In this document: positions 18,719-26,992 of the stretch, piece by piece
How positions within the stretch are numbered: position 1 is the stretch's first letter
How the letters are laid out: each line of letters begins with the position of its first letter
Assembly (NCBI RefSeq): GCF_014200455.1
Contig: NZ_JACHBW010000006.1
Coordinates: forward strand, 62,001-126,000
Length of the DNA: 64,000 nt
From: Paraburkholderia bannensis
GTDB taxonomy: Bacteria > Pseudomonadota > Gammaproteobacteria > Burkholderiales > Burkholderiaceae
Direction: 5' to 3'
Notes under the pieces: generated by a model
Seen by the model: only the letters and a program-made list of their open reading frames with translations
Told to the model about the DNA's origin: nothing
The model's database searches: none
Translations under genes and position numbers: made by a program

Positions 18719-19475
18719 CACTGTAAGACCCCTATCTGGATTGCTTGCTCAATACTATCATATACGGTAGCATAAAAATATCAATTGAGAGTCTTGACAG
18801 GTTTTTAGCCGAAGGACGGATTCATGGCGCGCATTGCAGATCAGGAGCTTGAGCTGCTGAAGGTGGAAGTGTCGGTGGAGCAGCTCGTGCGCGCGCAGGG
18901 TATCGAGCTCGCGAAGTCAGGCAAGGACTGGCGCGCCCGCTGTCCGTTCCATGAGGACAGTACGCCCTCGCTCGTGGTCACGCCCGCGAAGAACCTGTGG
19001 CACTGCTTCGGGTGCGGCGCGGGCGGTGGCCCGGTGGACTGGGTCATGAAGGCCAGCGGCGTGTCGTTCCGGCATGCGGTGGAGCTGCTGCGCGAAGGCA
19101 TTCCTTCCTTAGCCGCCAGAACGGGCGTGAAGCACTCGACGGTACGCGCGCTCGAAGCGCCGGTGTCGGCGCAGGCCGATGATGCGTCGCTGCTCGTGCA
19201 GGTGGTCGATTACTACCACCAGACGCTGAAGGCCTCGCCCGAGGCACTGGCGTATCTGGAGAAGCGCGGCATCGCCGGCGCGGTCGATCACTTCCGGCTC
19301 GGCTACGCGAACCGGACATTGGGCCTGCGTCTGCCCGAGAAAAACCGGCACGCTGGCGAAGCGATCCGCACGCGGTTGCAGGCGGTGGGCGTGCTGCGCG
19401 AGAGCGGCCACGAGCACCTGAACGGGTGCGTGGTGTTTCCGTGGTTCGATGAGTCGGGACACGTGGCGGGCCTGT
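18439..19475 (+). repeat. Direct repeat of 1,037 bp, copy 1
   Basis: The sequence is base-for-base the same as 20238-21274 at every point compared, offset 1,799 bp. It covers the 5' part of the XRE gene, the divergent promoter region and the first 217 codons of the primase gene. The upstream edge shares only TGCGTGCGATGG with the primase 3' region, suggesting a short-homology junction. Confidence 0.9.
18757..18784 (-). promoter_or_regulatory. Predicted promoter of the XRE regulator
   Basis: On the minus strand, TTGATA (18779-18784) and TATGAT (18757-18762) are separated by 16 bases. The spacer region (CTATCATATACGGTAG, 18755-18770) is an imperfect inverted repeat and a candidate binding site for the XRE protein. 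The same sequence recurs 1,799 bp downstream in the duplicated copy. Confidence 0.5.
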
Positions 19476-20260
19476 ACGGTCGCAAGATCGTGGAGAACCA
19501 GGCGCGCAACCTGCCGAAGCACCTGTACCTGCCTGGGCCGCGGCGCGGCGTGTTCAACGCTGAAGGGCTGCGCGGCCAGAAAGAGGTGATCGTATGCGAG
19601 GCGATCATCGATGCGCTTACGTTCTGGTGCGCGGGGTATGCGAACGTGACGGCGGCGTTCGGCGTGGAAGGGTTCACGGACGATCATCTGGCGCTATTGC
19701 GGGCCTCGGGCGTGGAGCGCGCCATCATCGCGTTCGACCGTGACGAGGCAGGCGAAACAGGGGCTGTCAAGCTGGCCGAACGGCTGATGGCCGAAGGCTT
19801 CGGCTGTTACCGGCTGAAGCTGCCGCACGGTCTGGACCCGAATGAATACGCGCTGAAGGTCACGCCTGCCTCGAAAAGCCTCGGAGCATTGATACGGAGT
19901 GCAGAATGGATGGGAAACGGGAAAGCTCCGGCGCGCACCTCCACGCCTGATGTTGCCGCAGTCGTGAAAGACGCCCCCTCTTTAGCCGCTGAATTAGCCG
20001 CTAAAGAGGCGGTTGAAGTGGTGGCGCCAGAAAAATCACACCCTGTGATTCCTGCGCTACCCGCGAGCGTGGAGCCTGCCGCGCCCGCGCTGGATGTGGC
20101 GTGCGAGGTGGGCGAAACGGAGATCGTGTTCACGTTCGGCGCGGTGCGTTACCGCGTGCGCGGATTCGATGCGAAGGCAACGGGCGTGCTGAAGGTGAAC
20201 GTGCTGGCGAGTGTGGCAAACGGCGCGGGCGAGTGCTTGCGTGCGATGGTCTCAAACTGA
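18824..20260 (+). CDS. CHC2 zinc-finger/TOPRIM primase-like protein, C-terminus altered by duplication
   Basis: 478 residues. The CHC2 zinc finger is intact (C40, H43, C61, C64 in CPFHED and CFGCGAGGG). A DnaG-like N-terminal core follows (YLEKRGIAGAVDHFRLGYAN), then a TOPRIM domain (EVIVCEAIIDALTF about 257-270, AIIAFDRDEAGETG about 303-316). Residues 355-430 are Ala/Pro-rich. The last eight residues come from the start of the duplicated XRE segment at 20238, so the original C-terminus is lost. Such primases are typical of phages, plasmids and integrative elements. The gene is divergent from the XRE regulator. Confidence 0.8.
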   Translation: MARIADQELELLKVEVSVEQLVRAQGIELAKSGKDWRARCPFHEDSTPSLVVTPAKNLWHCFGCGAGGGPVDWVMKASGVSFRHAVELLREGIPSLAARTGVKHSTVRALEAPVSAQADDASLLVQVVDYYHQTLKASPEALAYLEKRGIAGAVDHFRLGYANRTLGLRLPEKNRHAGEAIRTRLQAVGVLRESGHEHLNGCVVFPWFDESGHVAGLYGRKIVENQARNLPKHLYLPGPRRGVFNAEGLRGQKEVIVCEAIIDALTFWCAGYANVTAAFGVEGFTDDHLALLRASGVERAIIAFDRDEAGETGAVKLAERLMAEGFGCYRLKLPHGLDPNEYALKVTPASKSLGALIRSAEWMGNGKAPARTSTPDVAAVVKDAPSLAAELAAKEAVEVVAPEKSHPVIPALPASVEPAAPALDVACEVGETEIVFTFGAVRYRVRGFDAKATGVLKVNVLASVANGAGECLRAMVSN

Positions 20261-20517
20261 TAGCGCAGCACGTCATCGGGGCCGCGCTCGCCTTCATCAA
20301 AAACTAACGCATCTGAACTCACGCCGAGCGCAACGGCCAGACGCCGGATGACGTCGAGCGTGGGCTGTGAATTGCCGCTCTCATAGCGGCGGATCTGCAA
20401 CACGGACAGATCGATGGCTTCAGCAAGAGCCAGTTGGGTAAGACCGCGCGCCTTACGGAGTGCGGTCAGGCGCTCTGGAAATTCCATGTTGGAAAACCAA
20501 GGTGACAAGACAGCCAT
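20238..20517 (-). pseudogene. Truncated duplicate of the XRE regulator
   Basis: Identical to the XRE gene for about 93 codons, keeping the whole HTH domain, then cut at 20238; the frame continues antisense through the primase 3' end to 20149. The promoter is duplicated as well, so a chimeric DNA-binding protein of about 122 residues could be made. It might act as a dominant-negative or independent repressor; that is inference. Confidence 0.75.
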
Positions 20518-21274
20518 CACTGTAAGACCCCTATCTGGATTGCTTGCTCAATACTATCATATACGGTAGCATAAAAATATCAATTGAGAGTCTTGACAGG
20601 TTTTTAGCCGAAGGACGGATTCATGGCGCGCATTGCAGATCAGGAGCTTGAGCTGCTGAAGGTGGAAGTGTCGGTGGAGCAGCTCGTGCGCGCGCAGGGT
20701 ATCGAGCTCGCGAAGTCAGGCAAGGACTGGCGCGCCCGCTGTCCGTTCCATGAGGACAGTACGCCCTCGCTCGTGGTCACGCCCGCGAAGAACCTGTGGC
20801 ACTGCTTCGGGTGCGGCGCGGGCGGTGGCCCGGTGGACTGGGTCATGAAGGCCAGCGGCGTGTCGTTCCGGCATGCGGTGGAGCTGCTGCGCGAAGGCAT
20901 TCCTTCCTTAGCCGCCAGAACGGGCGTGAAGCACTCGACGGTACGCGCGCTCGAAGCGCCGGTGTCGGCGCAGGCCGATGATGCGTCGCTGCTCGTGCAG
21001 GTGGTCGATTACTACCACCAGACGCTGAAGGCCTCGCCCGAGGCACTGGCGTATCTGGAGAAGCGCGGCATCGCCGGCGCGGTCGATCACTTCCGGCTCG
21101 GCTACGCGAACCGGACATTGGGCCTGCGTCTGCCCGAGAAAAACCGGCACGCTGGCGAAGCGATCCGCACGCGGTTGCAGGCGGTGGGCGTGCTGCGCGA
21201 GAGCGGCCACGAGCACCTGAACGGGTGCGTGGTGTTTCCGTGGTTCGATGAGTCGGGACACGTGGCGGGCCTGT
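20238..21274 (+). repeat. Direct repeat of 1,037 bp, copy 2
   Basis: Second copy of 18439-19475. Left of it lies the primase 3' region; right of it, at 21275, the sequence switches abruptly to unrelated DNA after GCGGGCCTGT. The lack of divergence between the copies implies a recent event or gene conversion. Confidence 0.9.
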
Positions 21275-21303
21275 CGTCTTGCACCGCATGGCCGAGCGTC
21301 TAA
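20623..21303 (+). pseudogene. Truncated duplicate of the primase
   Basis: Identical to the first 217 codons of the primase (zinc finger and part of the catalytic core), then nine unrelated codons and a stop at 21301-21303. The TOPRIM domain is missing, so it cannot be an active primase. It keeps the duplicated promoter and start region. Confidence 0.8.
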
Positions 21304-21312
21304 CGCCCATCG

Positions 21313-21358
21313 CCGTCAAGGCCAGGCCCTTCGGGCGCGCTACGCGCGGCCTTGACGG
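21313..21358. repeat. Inverted repeat with 11-bp arms
   Basis: CCGTCAAGGCC at 21313-21323 and GGCCTTGACGG at 21348-21358, with a GC-rich 24-base interior that can itself pair (GCGCGC..GCGCG). It is located just after the end of the duplicated segment in DNA with no recognisable gene. Confidence 0.6.
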
Positions 21359-21425
21359 GTTCAGCGCTGGGGCGGTGCGCGACGGCCACCGCGATCATGG
21401 AGCCGTGGAGCGCGACGGCCCTGTT

Positions 21426-21470
21426 CCGCCTGGTTTGCCGTCGCACTATGTGCGCCGTCAAACCAGGCGG
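21426..21470. repeat. 45-bp nested palindrome
   Basis: Outer arms CCGCCTGGTTTG (21426-21437) and CAAACCAGGCGG (21459-21470); inside, CGCAC-TAT-GTGCG forms a second stem. This is an almost complete cruciform. With the 21313-21358 repeat it is one of two strong structures in the gene-free 21.3-21.6 kb segment. A recombination or origin-like site of a mobile element is possible but unproven. Confidence 0.6.
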
Positions 21471-21609
21471 CCGATGAGGTTGCGTTGCGAAGCCGATGCG
21501 GTGAAACTCGCGTCTGGGGCAAAAACCTGCCGAGCGGTATGCGGGATGGCTGGAAGTCTTGCCGGACAAGGGAAAGCGGCCGATGCGCGTGGCGGATGCG
21601 TCTGGGTAA

Positions 21610-22008
21610 AAAGTCTTTGCATACGGCGTCAACCCTATAAGTTGGATTGATCCGCTTGGCTTGGTCGGTGAAATGCCCGCGAATGCAACGGATCTGCCTA
21701 TCGTAAGCGCTAATACTTCGGCATGGAATCAAGCGGTTTCAGCGATCAAAACCGGGGGGAAGACGAATTTTCGCGTTGCAAGCAGCGATGATGCAGAAGC
21801 GATGCTCCAACAAGCTAAGCCAGGAATTGAATTGAAGCCTACTTACACTGGCTGCCCGTACAAGAAAGGATATGAGCATCATCCAAATGAAGCAGGAACA
21901 GTGAACGCTCCTCAAAATAATCTTCCCCATATCAAATGGAAAGATTGGGGAGCCGGGAAGAAGGCAGGCGGTGCGGGTCACATATTCTATGGAGATCAGA
22001 ATGACTAG
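21610..22008 (+). pseudogene. Orphan Rhs C-terminal toxin tip
   Basis: The frame is open from just after a TAA at 21607 and reads VFAYGVNPISWIDPLGLVGE, the end of an Rhs core plus its toxin boundary, then about 115 residues of a variable domain ending at 22008. There is no start codon or Rhs body, so it is a silent cassette. The domain contains TGCPYKKGYEHHPNE, LPHIKWKDW and GHIFYGD, with several His residues that could suit a nuclease; no family is recognised. TGGATTGATCCGCTTGG is shared with the functional rhs at 17312-17328, allowing exchange of tips. Confidence 0.75.
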
Positions 22009-22447
22009 TGCGGGAAATCCAATGTTGGACAGATTTCTTGATCCGGATTGCAGATTAAGCGATATTGATAGGGCGAAAATAAATTTCTTGACTGAGGAAT
22101 TATCGAAGTCTTTGTGGAGGAAATATATTTCCTCCAAGGATCACTTGATGACCTTAGGACCCGGAGACGCTCTTTCTAAGGCGGAGATATCGAAATGGAA
22201 AGCGGATTGGTCGGATTTTCTTTCCGTTTCAGATTATCTAAGGGAAAAGCTGATAAACGCTTGGGCGATCATATTTTTCTGGGGGCCTGAGTGTGCATGC
22301 GTAACCGATGTGGATGTGCTCGTTAAAGGGTGGGACGATTTTTTCTATATTTCGGATGAAAATTCTATTGCAATTGCAGCTGGTCTTGATGAGGTGATAT
22401 TCAGTTTCGAGGACGTTTTCATGTCAGGGCGACTATTGAGGCAGTAG
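22001..22447 (+). CDS. Probable immunity protein for the orphan Rhs tip
   Basis: 148 residues from the ATG at 22001, which overlaps the toxin frame by 8 bases and has GGAG six bases upstream. It is acidic with aromatic-rich stretches (WAIIFFWGPECACVTDVDVL). The DNA is AT-richer than the neighbourhood. No family is recognised; the position directly after the toxin tip is the basis for the call. Confidence 0.6.
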   Translation: MTSAGNPMLDRFLDPDCRLSDIDRAKINFLTEELSKSLWRKYISSKDHLMTLGPGDALSKAEISKWKADWSDFLSVSDYLREKLINAWAIIFFWGPECACVTDVDVLVKGWDDFFYISDENSIAIAAGLDEVIFSFEDVFMSGRLLRQ

Positions 22448-22525
22448 TATGCCTCGTGGAAAATCAGGAGCAGCCTAACCATGATGACCTACTCATAGGC
22501 GTTGTTCATCAATCGGAATAGAAAC

Positions 22526-22789
22526 ATGACATCAATCGCTTGCGTCGGCGACAAGACTACCCATGGTGGGTTCGTTATCTCCGGCTCCGACATGATGGAT
22601 ATCAACGGGCGCAAGGCGGCGCGAATCGGCGACCTTGTGTCGTGCCCGGAACATGGTGTGAATGCGATCATCGAAGGCTCCGACTTCGCCATGGACGCGG
22701 ACGGCAGGAAGTTCGCGATGCACGGACATCGAACTGCGTGTGGTTGCAGGCTCATCGCACTCGGGGAGCATGCAACCATCCGCGGCTAG
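22526..22789 (+). CDS. PAAR-domain protein (type VI secretion spike tip)
   Basis: 87 residues from the ATG at 22526. The sequence TSIACVGDKTTHGGFVISGS, followed by KAARIGDLVSCPEHG and HGHRTACGCRLIALGEHA, is a complete PAAR repeat domain with its Cys/His zinc ligands. PAAR proteins cap VgrG and carry effectors. It is a stand-alone PAAR with no toxin extension and is the only apparently intact secretion component in the island. Confidence 0.85.
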   Translation: MTSIACVGDKTTHGGFVISGSDMMDINGRKAARIGDLVSCPEHGVNAIIEGSDFAMDADGRKFAMHGHRTACGCRLIALGEHATIRG

Positions 22790-23279
22790 TGTGGTGACCG
22801 AGGGGTGGATGGCGTCACGACATCGAGTGACGCCATCAAACGATGCGGATACGCGGCAAGTGATAACTCTACCGAAACGATAGAGTTTATTTTGCTGCGA
22901 CCGCTCTTGTTCCTGTCCAGATAGCACACCTCCCACAACATCCATTTCCGGCCTTTTGCGATGATTCTGAGCAGCGGCGCTGCTGGCGTTAGCGAGCTCT
23001 TCTTCGGTGGTCTACCGAGTCGACCACCGAAAGATTCGTTCGTCAATCGGCCGCCCGATTGTGCGGGAGTTCGTCACACGCACTGAAGTCTCCGGCAAGT
23101 GCCGTTGTCGACCAAACAGTGGCTGCCGCGTCTGAACGCATGTACTGTCTTGGCCGGGCTAGGAATCGGCTCGGCGCGCGTTTGTCGCGTCCCCGCGCTA
23201 TCGTTCGGGCTGTAGCGCCTTCAGATGGTTCACCGTACCCATCTGTTGCAAAAATACTACAAAAGCAGTATAGCTAGAC
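22790..23279. other. Gene-free 490 bp at the right edge of the island
   Basis: No supported gene. Three inverted repeats occur: GATGGCGTCAC/GTGACGCCATC (22808-22837, 8-base loop, 18 bp after the PAAR stop and probably its terminator or attenuator), AACTCTA/TAGAGTT (22865-22887, followed by TATTTTG), and TTCGGTGGTC/GACCACCGAA (23003-23031, 9-base loop). The last might be a worn mobile-element end. Similarity to the MFS transporter begins at about 23280. Confidence 0.45.
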
Positions 23280-24378
23280 TATTTTTCGAAGTCCCAAGCA
23301 ATCTGTTGATGCGTAGGGTGGGCGCGCGCGTGTGGATCGCACGCATCATGCTGACCTGGGCGGTGATTTCGGCGGCTTCGCTGTTCGTCACCACGCCCGC
23401 GCAGTTCTATATCGTGCGATTTTTGCTGGGCGTGGCCGAAGCCGGCTTCTTTCCGGCATCGTGCTGTATCTGACTTACTGGTTCCCTGCCGCACGGCGCA
23501 GCCGCATGAACGCGCTGTTCATGATCGGCATTCCGGTTGCGGGTGTGCTGGGAGGCCCGCTTTCGGGCTGGATTCTCGCGGCCTTCGACGGGCGCGACGG
23601 CTGGGCAAGCTGGCAATGGCTGTTTTTCATCGAAGCGGTGCCGTCGTTCGTGCTTGGCATCGTCACGCTGTTTTATCTGCCCAACAGCATTCGCGCGGCG
23701 AAGTGGCTGACGAACGAAGAACGCGCCGTGCTCGAAAAGAATATCGAAATCGATCAGGCCGGCAAGGGCCATGCGTCGGTGGCTTCGGTATTCGGCAATG
23801 GCCGCGTGTGGCTGATGGCGGGCATCTACTTCTGCTGCATGATGGGGCTTTACGGCATCAGCTTCTATCTGCCGACGCTCATCAAGGCGAGCGGCGTGAA
23901 GAATGCGCTCGACGTTGGCCTGCTGACCGCCATTCCCTATGCCTGCGCCGTGTTCAGCATGCTGTTCGTGGCGAAGAGCGCGGACCGTCATGGCGAGCGC
24001 CGCTGGCACTTCGCCATGGCATCGCTCGCTTCGGCGCTCGGGTTGTATTTCAGTACGGTGTTTGCGAGCAATGTGCCGCTCGCGATGCTCGCGCTTTCCG
24101 TGGGCGCGGCGGGCATGCTCGCGACCATGCCGGTGTTCTGGGCCTGGCCGAGCGCGATTCTCGCGGGCGGATCGGCTGCGGCGGCAATCGGCATGATCAA
24201 CTCGATCGGCAATCTGGCGGGCTTCGTGAGCCCGTCGATCATTGGCTGGATGAAGGACGTCACGCATAGCACCAACGCGGGCATGTATTGCGTGGCGGCG
24301 GCCATGGCGCTCGGCGCGGTCCTTGAGTTGCTGCAGCCGAAGGCCGTCGTCAATGGGCAGGCGCAGCGCAGCGCCTGA
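23280..24378 (+). pseudogene. MFS transporter (anion:cation symporter-like), 5'-truncated and frameshifted
   Basis: Similarity starts mid-protein at FFEVPSNLLMRRVGARVWIA, so the start and the first one or two helices are gone, replaced by island DNA. At about 23453-23457 one G is missing: the expected GFFPGIVLYLTYWFP becomes GFFPASCCI-stop, and the rest (VLYLTYWFPAARRSRMNALF to 24378) continues in another frame. The remaining 300 residues look otherwise intact. Members of this family take up carboxylates or sugar acids such as tartrate and phthalate. Confidence 0.85.
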
Positions 24379-24399
24379 TACGGCGACGCGATGCCATAA

Positions 24400-24429
24400 A
24401 AGCAGCGGATGCGTCCGCTGCTTTTTTTT
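24400..24429 (+). terminator. Intrinsic terminator after the MFS pseudogene
   Basis: Stem AAGCAGCGGA/TCCGCTGCTT with loop TGCG (24400-24423) followed by a run of T to 24429. A textbook Rho-independent terminator, 22 bp past the pseudogene stop, so the transcription unit was once active. Confidence 0.88.
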
Positions 24430-24518
24430 CGTCCAGAATTTTCGCGGCCCGGTGCGATTGGCATGATCTGAACTGCACGCTAACATCGTGCTCACAACGT
24501 TGAAATGGAATAGCGAGC

Positions 24519-25436
24519 ATGAGGGAGCGATACCGGAAACTTGCGGCGCGGGTTTTGGTTTCAGGGCTGGGCATGCTGCTGGCCCTCGTGAGCACGGCGC
24601 ACGCGCAGATCGCGCAGCCCACGCTGGAGAAGATCCAGGCCGCCAATCGCATCGCCGTGGGTTATCGCGAGGAGTCCCTGCCGTTTTCTTACCGCGACGC
24701 CAACGGCAAGGTAATCGGCTTTTCGCAGGACATCTGCAATCGCATCATCGCAGTGGTAAAAGCCAGGACGCAGCGGCCGAATCTCGAAGTACGCTTTATT
24801 CCCGTGACATCGCAGAACCGTATTCCGCTGGTGCAGAACGGCACCGTCGATCTGGAATGCGGCGTGACCACGCATTTGCGCGCGCGCCAAAGCCAGGTGA
24901 CATTCTCGAATACTTTTTTCGTCGCGGGCACACGTCTGCTCACACGCAAGGATTCGGGCATCCACGACTTTGGCGATCTCGTGGGCAAGAGCGTGCTCAC
25001 CAATCAGGGCACGAATTCCGAGCGCATTTTGCGGACCATGAATCTGCACAGGCAGATGGATATGCGCGTGATCAGCGCGAGAGACTATGTCGAAGGGCGC
25101 GAAGTGCTCGAATCCGGGCGCGTCGCCGCTTACATGATGGACGACGTGTTGCTCGCAGGGGTGCGTTCGTTGACGACGCATCCATCGGATTGGGTCATTG
25201 TCGGCACGCCCCAATCCCGCGAGGCCTATGCATTCATGATGCGTAATGGCGACCCTGCCTTCCGCCAACTGGTGAACGATACGATGAGCGCGCTGATGAA
25301 GAGCGGCGAAATGGCGGCGCTTTATCGCAAGTGGTTCGATGAGCCGGTTCCCCCGCACGGCGTCACGATCGATTTCCCGATGACCGCGCAGTTGCGCGCC
25401 CTTTACGCCGCGCCGGACGATCGGGCGCTCGATTGA
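24519..25436 (+). CDS. Amino-acid ABC transporter substrate-binding protein (glutamate/aspartate type)
   Basis: 305 residues with a cleavable signal peptide (hydrophobic to STAHAQ, about residue 30). The mature protein begins PTLEKIQAANRIAVGYREES, then LPFSYRDANGKVIGFSQDIC, typical of family 3 binding proteins like GltI. No permease or ATPase gene is adjacent, so it is an orphan receptor or works with a distant transporter. The start was chosen because it gives an immediate signal sequence. Confidence 0.87.
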   Translation: MRERYRKLAARVLVSGLGMLLALVSTAHAQIAQPTLEKIQAANRIAVGYREESLPFSYRDANGKVIGFSQDICNRIIAVVKARTQRPNLEVRFIPVTSQNRIPLVQNGTVDLECGVTTHLRARQSQVTFSNTFFVAGTRLLTRKDSGIHDFGDLVGKSVLTNQGTNSERILRTMNLHRQMDMRVISARDYVEGREVLESGRVAAYMMDDVLLAGVRSLTTHPSDWVIVGTPQSREAYAFMMRNGDPAFRQLVNDTMSALMKSGEMAALYRKWFDEPVPPHGVTIDFPMTAQLRALYAAPDDRALD

Positions 25437-25570
25437 AGCGCGCTGCACTGAACCGGGCTGCAAGCCTGTGGGCTTTTTAGGGGCTGGCCGCGCAGTCGTG
25501 AGATGATCTCGGTCCTGAACGAAGCGCGCCCGCGGGTGGCCGCGCAGCAATTGAACGAGTGGGAGCGGAC

Positions 25571-26812
25571 ATGCAGGAACAGGGCAGCACGGTAGTGATC
25601 GTCGGGGCAGGGCACGCGGGCGGCAACGCTGCGGCCATGCTGCGTCAGTATGGATTCGAAGGGCGCGTCGTGCTGGTGGGCGAAGAGCCCGTGCCGCCGT
25701 ACCATCGGCCGCCGCTGAGCAAGGCCTATCTCAAGGGTGAATCGGATGTCGAGCGTCTGTGGCTCAAGCCGCGCCAGTTCTATGAGGACCAGCGCATCGA
25801 ACTGAAGCTCGGCGTGGCGGCGCAGTCGCTCGACCGCGCCAGTCGTACGCTCACGCTCGCCGACGGCGCCGCGCTGCAGTACGACAAGCTGATTCTGGCG
25901 ACCGGCTCCACGCCCCGCGCGCTGAGCGTGCCGGGTCACGATCTGGCCGGCGTGGTGGCGCTGCGCTCGCTCGCGGACGCCGATGTCCTGCGCGAACGCG
26001 TCAAGCCAGGCGAGAAGCTCGTGGTGATCGGCGCGGGTTATATCGGTCTGGAAGCCGCCGCGGCCGCGCGCCAACTCGGCCACGAGGTGACGGTGCTCGA
26101 AGCCGCCCCGCGCGTGCTGGGCCGCGTGACCGGCGAGACGGTCTCGTCTTTCTATGAAAACGAACATCGCGCGCAAGGCGTCGATCTGCGCCTGAATGCG
26201 AAGATCGAGGCGCTGGTGGGCGAGAACGGCAAGCTCACCGGCGTGCAACTGGCCGGCGGCGAGATCGTGCCCGCCACGCTGGTGCTGATCGGTATCGGCA
26301 TTGCGCCGAACGTGGCGCTGGCCGAGGCCGCGGGCATTGTCTGCGCCAACGGCGTGCAGGTGGACGACGACGCGCGCACTTCGGACGCTGACGTGTTCGC
26401 AATCGGCGACTGCGCAAGCCGTCCGCTCTCGCACTACGGCCGCACGGGGCGTCTCGAAAGCGTGCATAACGCGGTGGAGCAGGCGAAGCTGGCGGCATCG
26501 GCGATCGTTGGCAAGCCGCGCCCCGCCTGCGATGCACCGTGGTTCTGGTCCGATCAGTACGATCTGAAGCTGCAGACCGTGGGTCTGCACGAAGGCTATG
26601 ACGAAACGGTGGTGCGCGGCGATCCGGCGGCGCGCCGCTTCGCCGTCTATTATCTGAGGAACGGCGCGCTGCTGGCGGTCGACGCCGTGGCCTCGATGCC
26701 CGACTTCCTGTGCGGCAAGAAACTCGTGGGTTCGGGCAAGACCCTCGATGTGGCCGCCTTGCGCGATCCGGCCACGGATATCGGCAAGTTCGCCGCGGCT
26801 ACCCTGGCCTGA
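25571..26812 (+). CDS. FAD/NAD(P)-dependent ferredoxin (rubredoxin) reductase-like oxidoreductase
   Basis: 413 residues from the ATG at 25571, with GGGAG upstream. Two Rossmann motifs: FAD-binding VIVGAGHAGGNAA near residue 10 and NAD-binding VVIGAGYIGLEAAA near residue 150, plus the second FAD motif DVFAIGDCA near 275. The C-terminal reductase domain ends the protein. This family reduces ferredoxins or rubredoxins that feed oxygenases or P450s. No partner gene is adjacent. Confidence 0.88.
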   Translation: MQEQGSTVVIVGAGHAGGNAAAMLRQYGFEGRVVLVGEEPVPPYHRPPLSKAYLKGESDVERLWLKPRQFYEDQRIELKLGVAAQSLDRASRTLTLADGAALQYDKLILATGSTPRALSVPGHDLAGVVALRSLADADVLRERVKPGEKLVVIGAGYIGLEAAAAARQLGHEVTVLEAAPRVLGRVTGETVSSFYENEHRAQGVDLRLNAKIEALVGENGKLTGVQLAGGEIVPATLVLIGIGIAPNVALAEAAGIVCANGVQVDDDARTSDADVFAIGDCASRPLSHYGRTGRLESVHNAVEQAKLAASAIVGKPRPACDAPWFWSDQYDLKLQTVGLHEGYDETVVRGDPAARRFAVYYLRNGALLAVDAVASMPDFLCGKKLVGSGKTLDVAALRDPATDIGKFAAATLA

Positions 26813-26992
26813 CTGGGGACGGGAGCAAAGGCAGGGCGCGATCAGGCTTTTCGCATCAAAGCTTGATCTGCATGCCAGGGCGCCCGGGCGGGGCTGCACT
26901 ATCATCGCGCACGCGCCGCGCCGGCGGGTTTCCCGCGGCGCGGCCGCTATCCGTCGGCGTATGTTGCGCCGCCCGCACGCGAGATCCGCACG

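Noticed and set aside
21279..21650. Plus-strand frame of 123 codons after the truncated primase
   Set aside because: Its sequence is dictated by the two large palindromes and it overlaps the orphan Rhs tip in another frame; composition is not protein-like.
22786..23046. Minus-strand frame of 86 codons at the right island edge
   Set aside because: No recognisable motif, it ends inside the PAAR gene end, and no ribosome binding site was seen.
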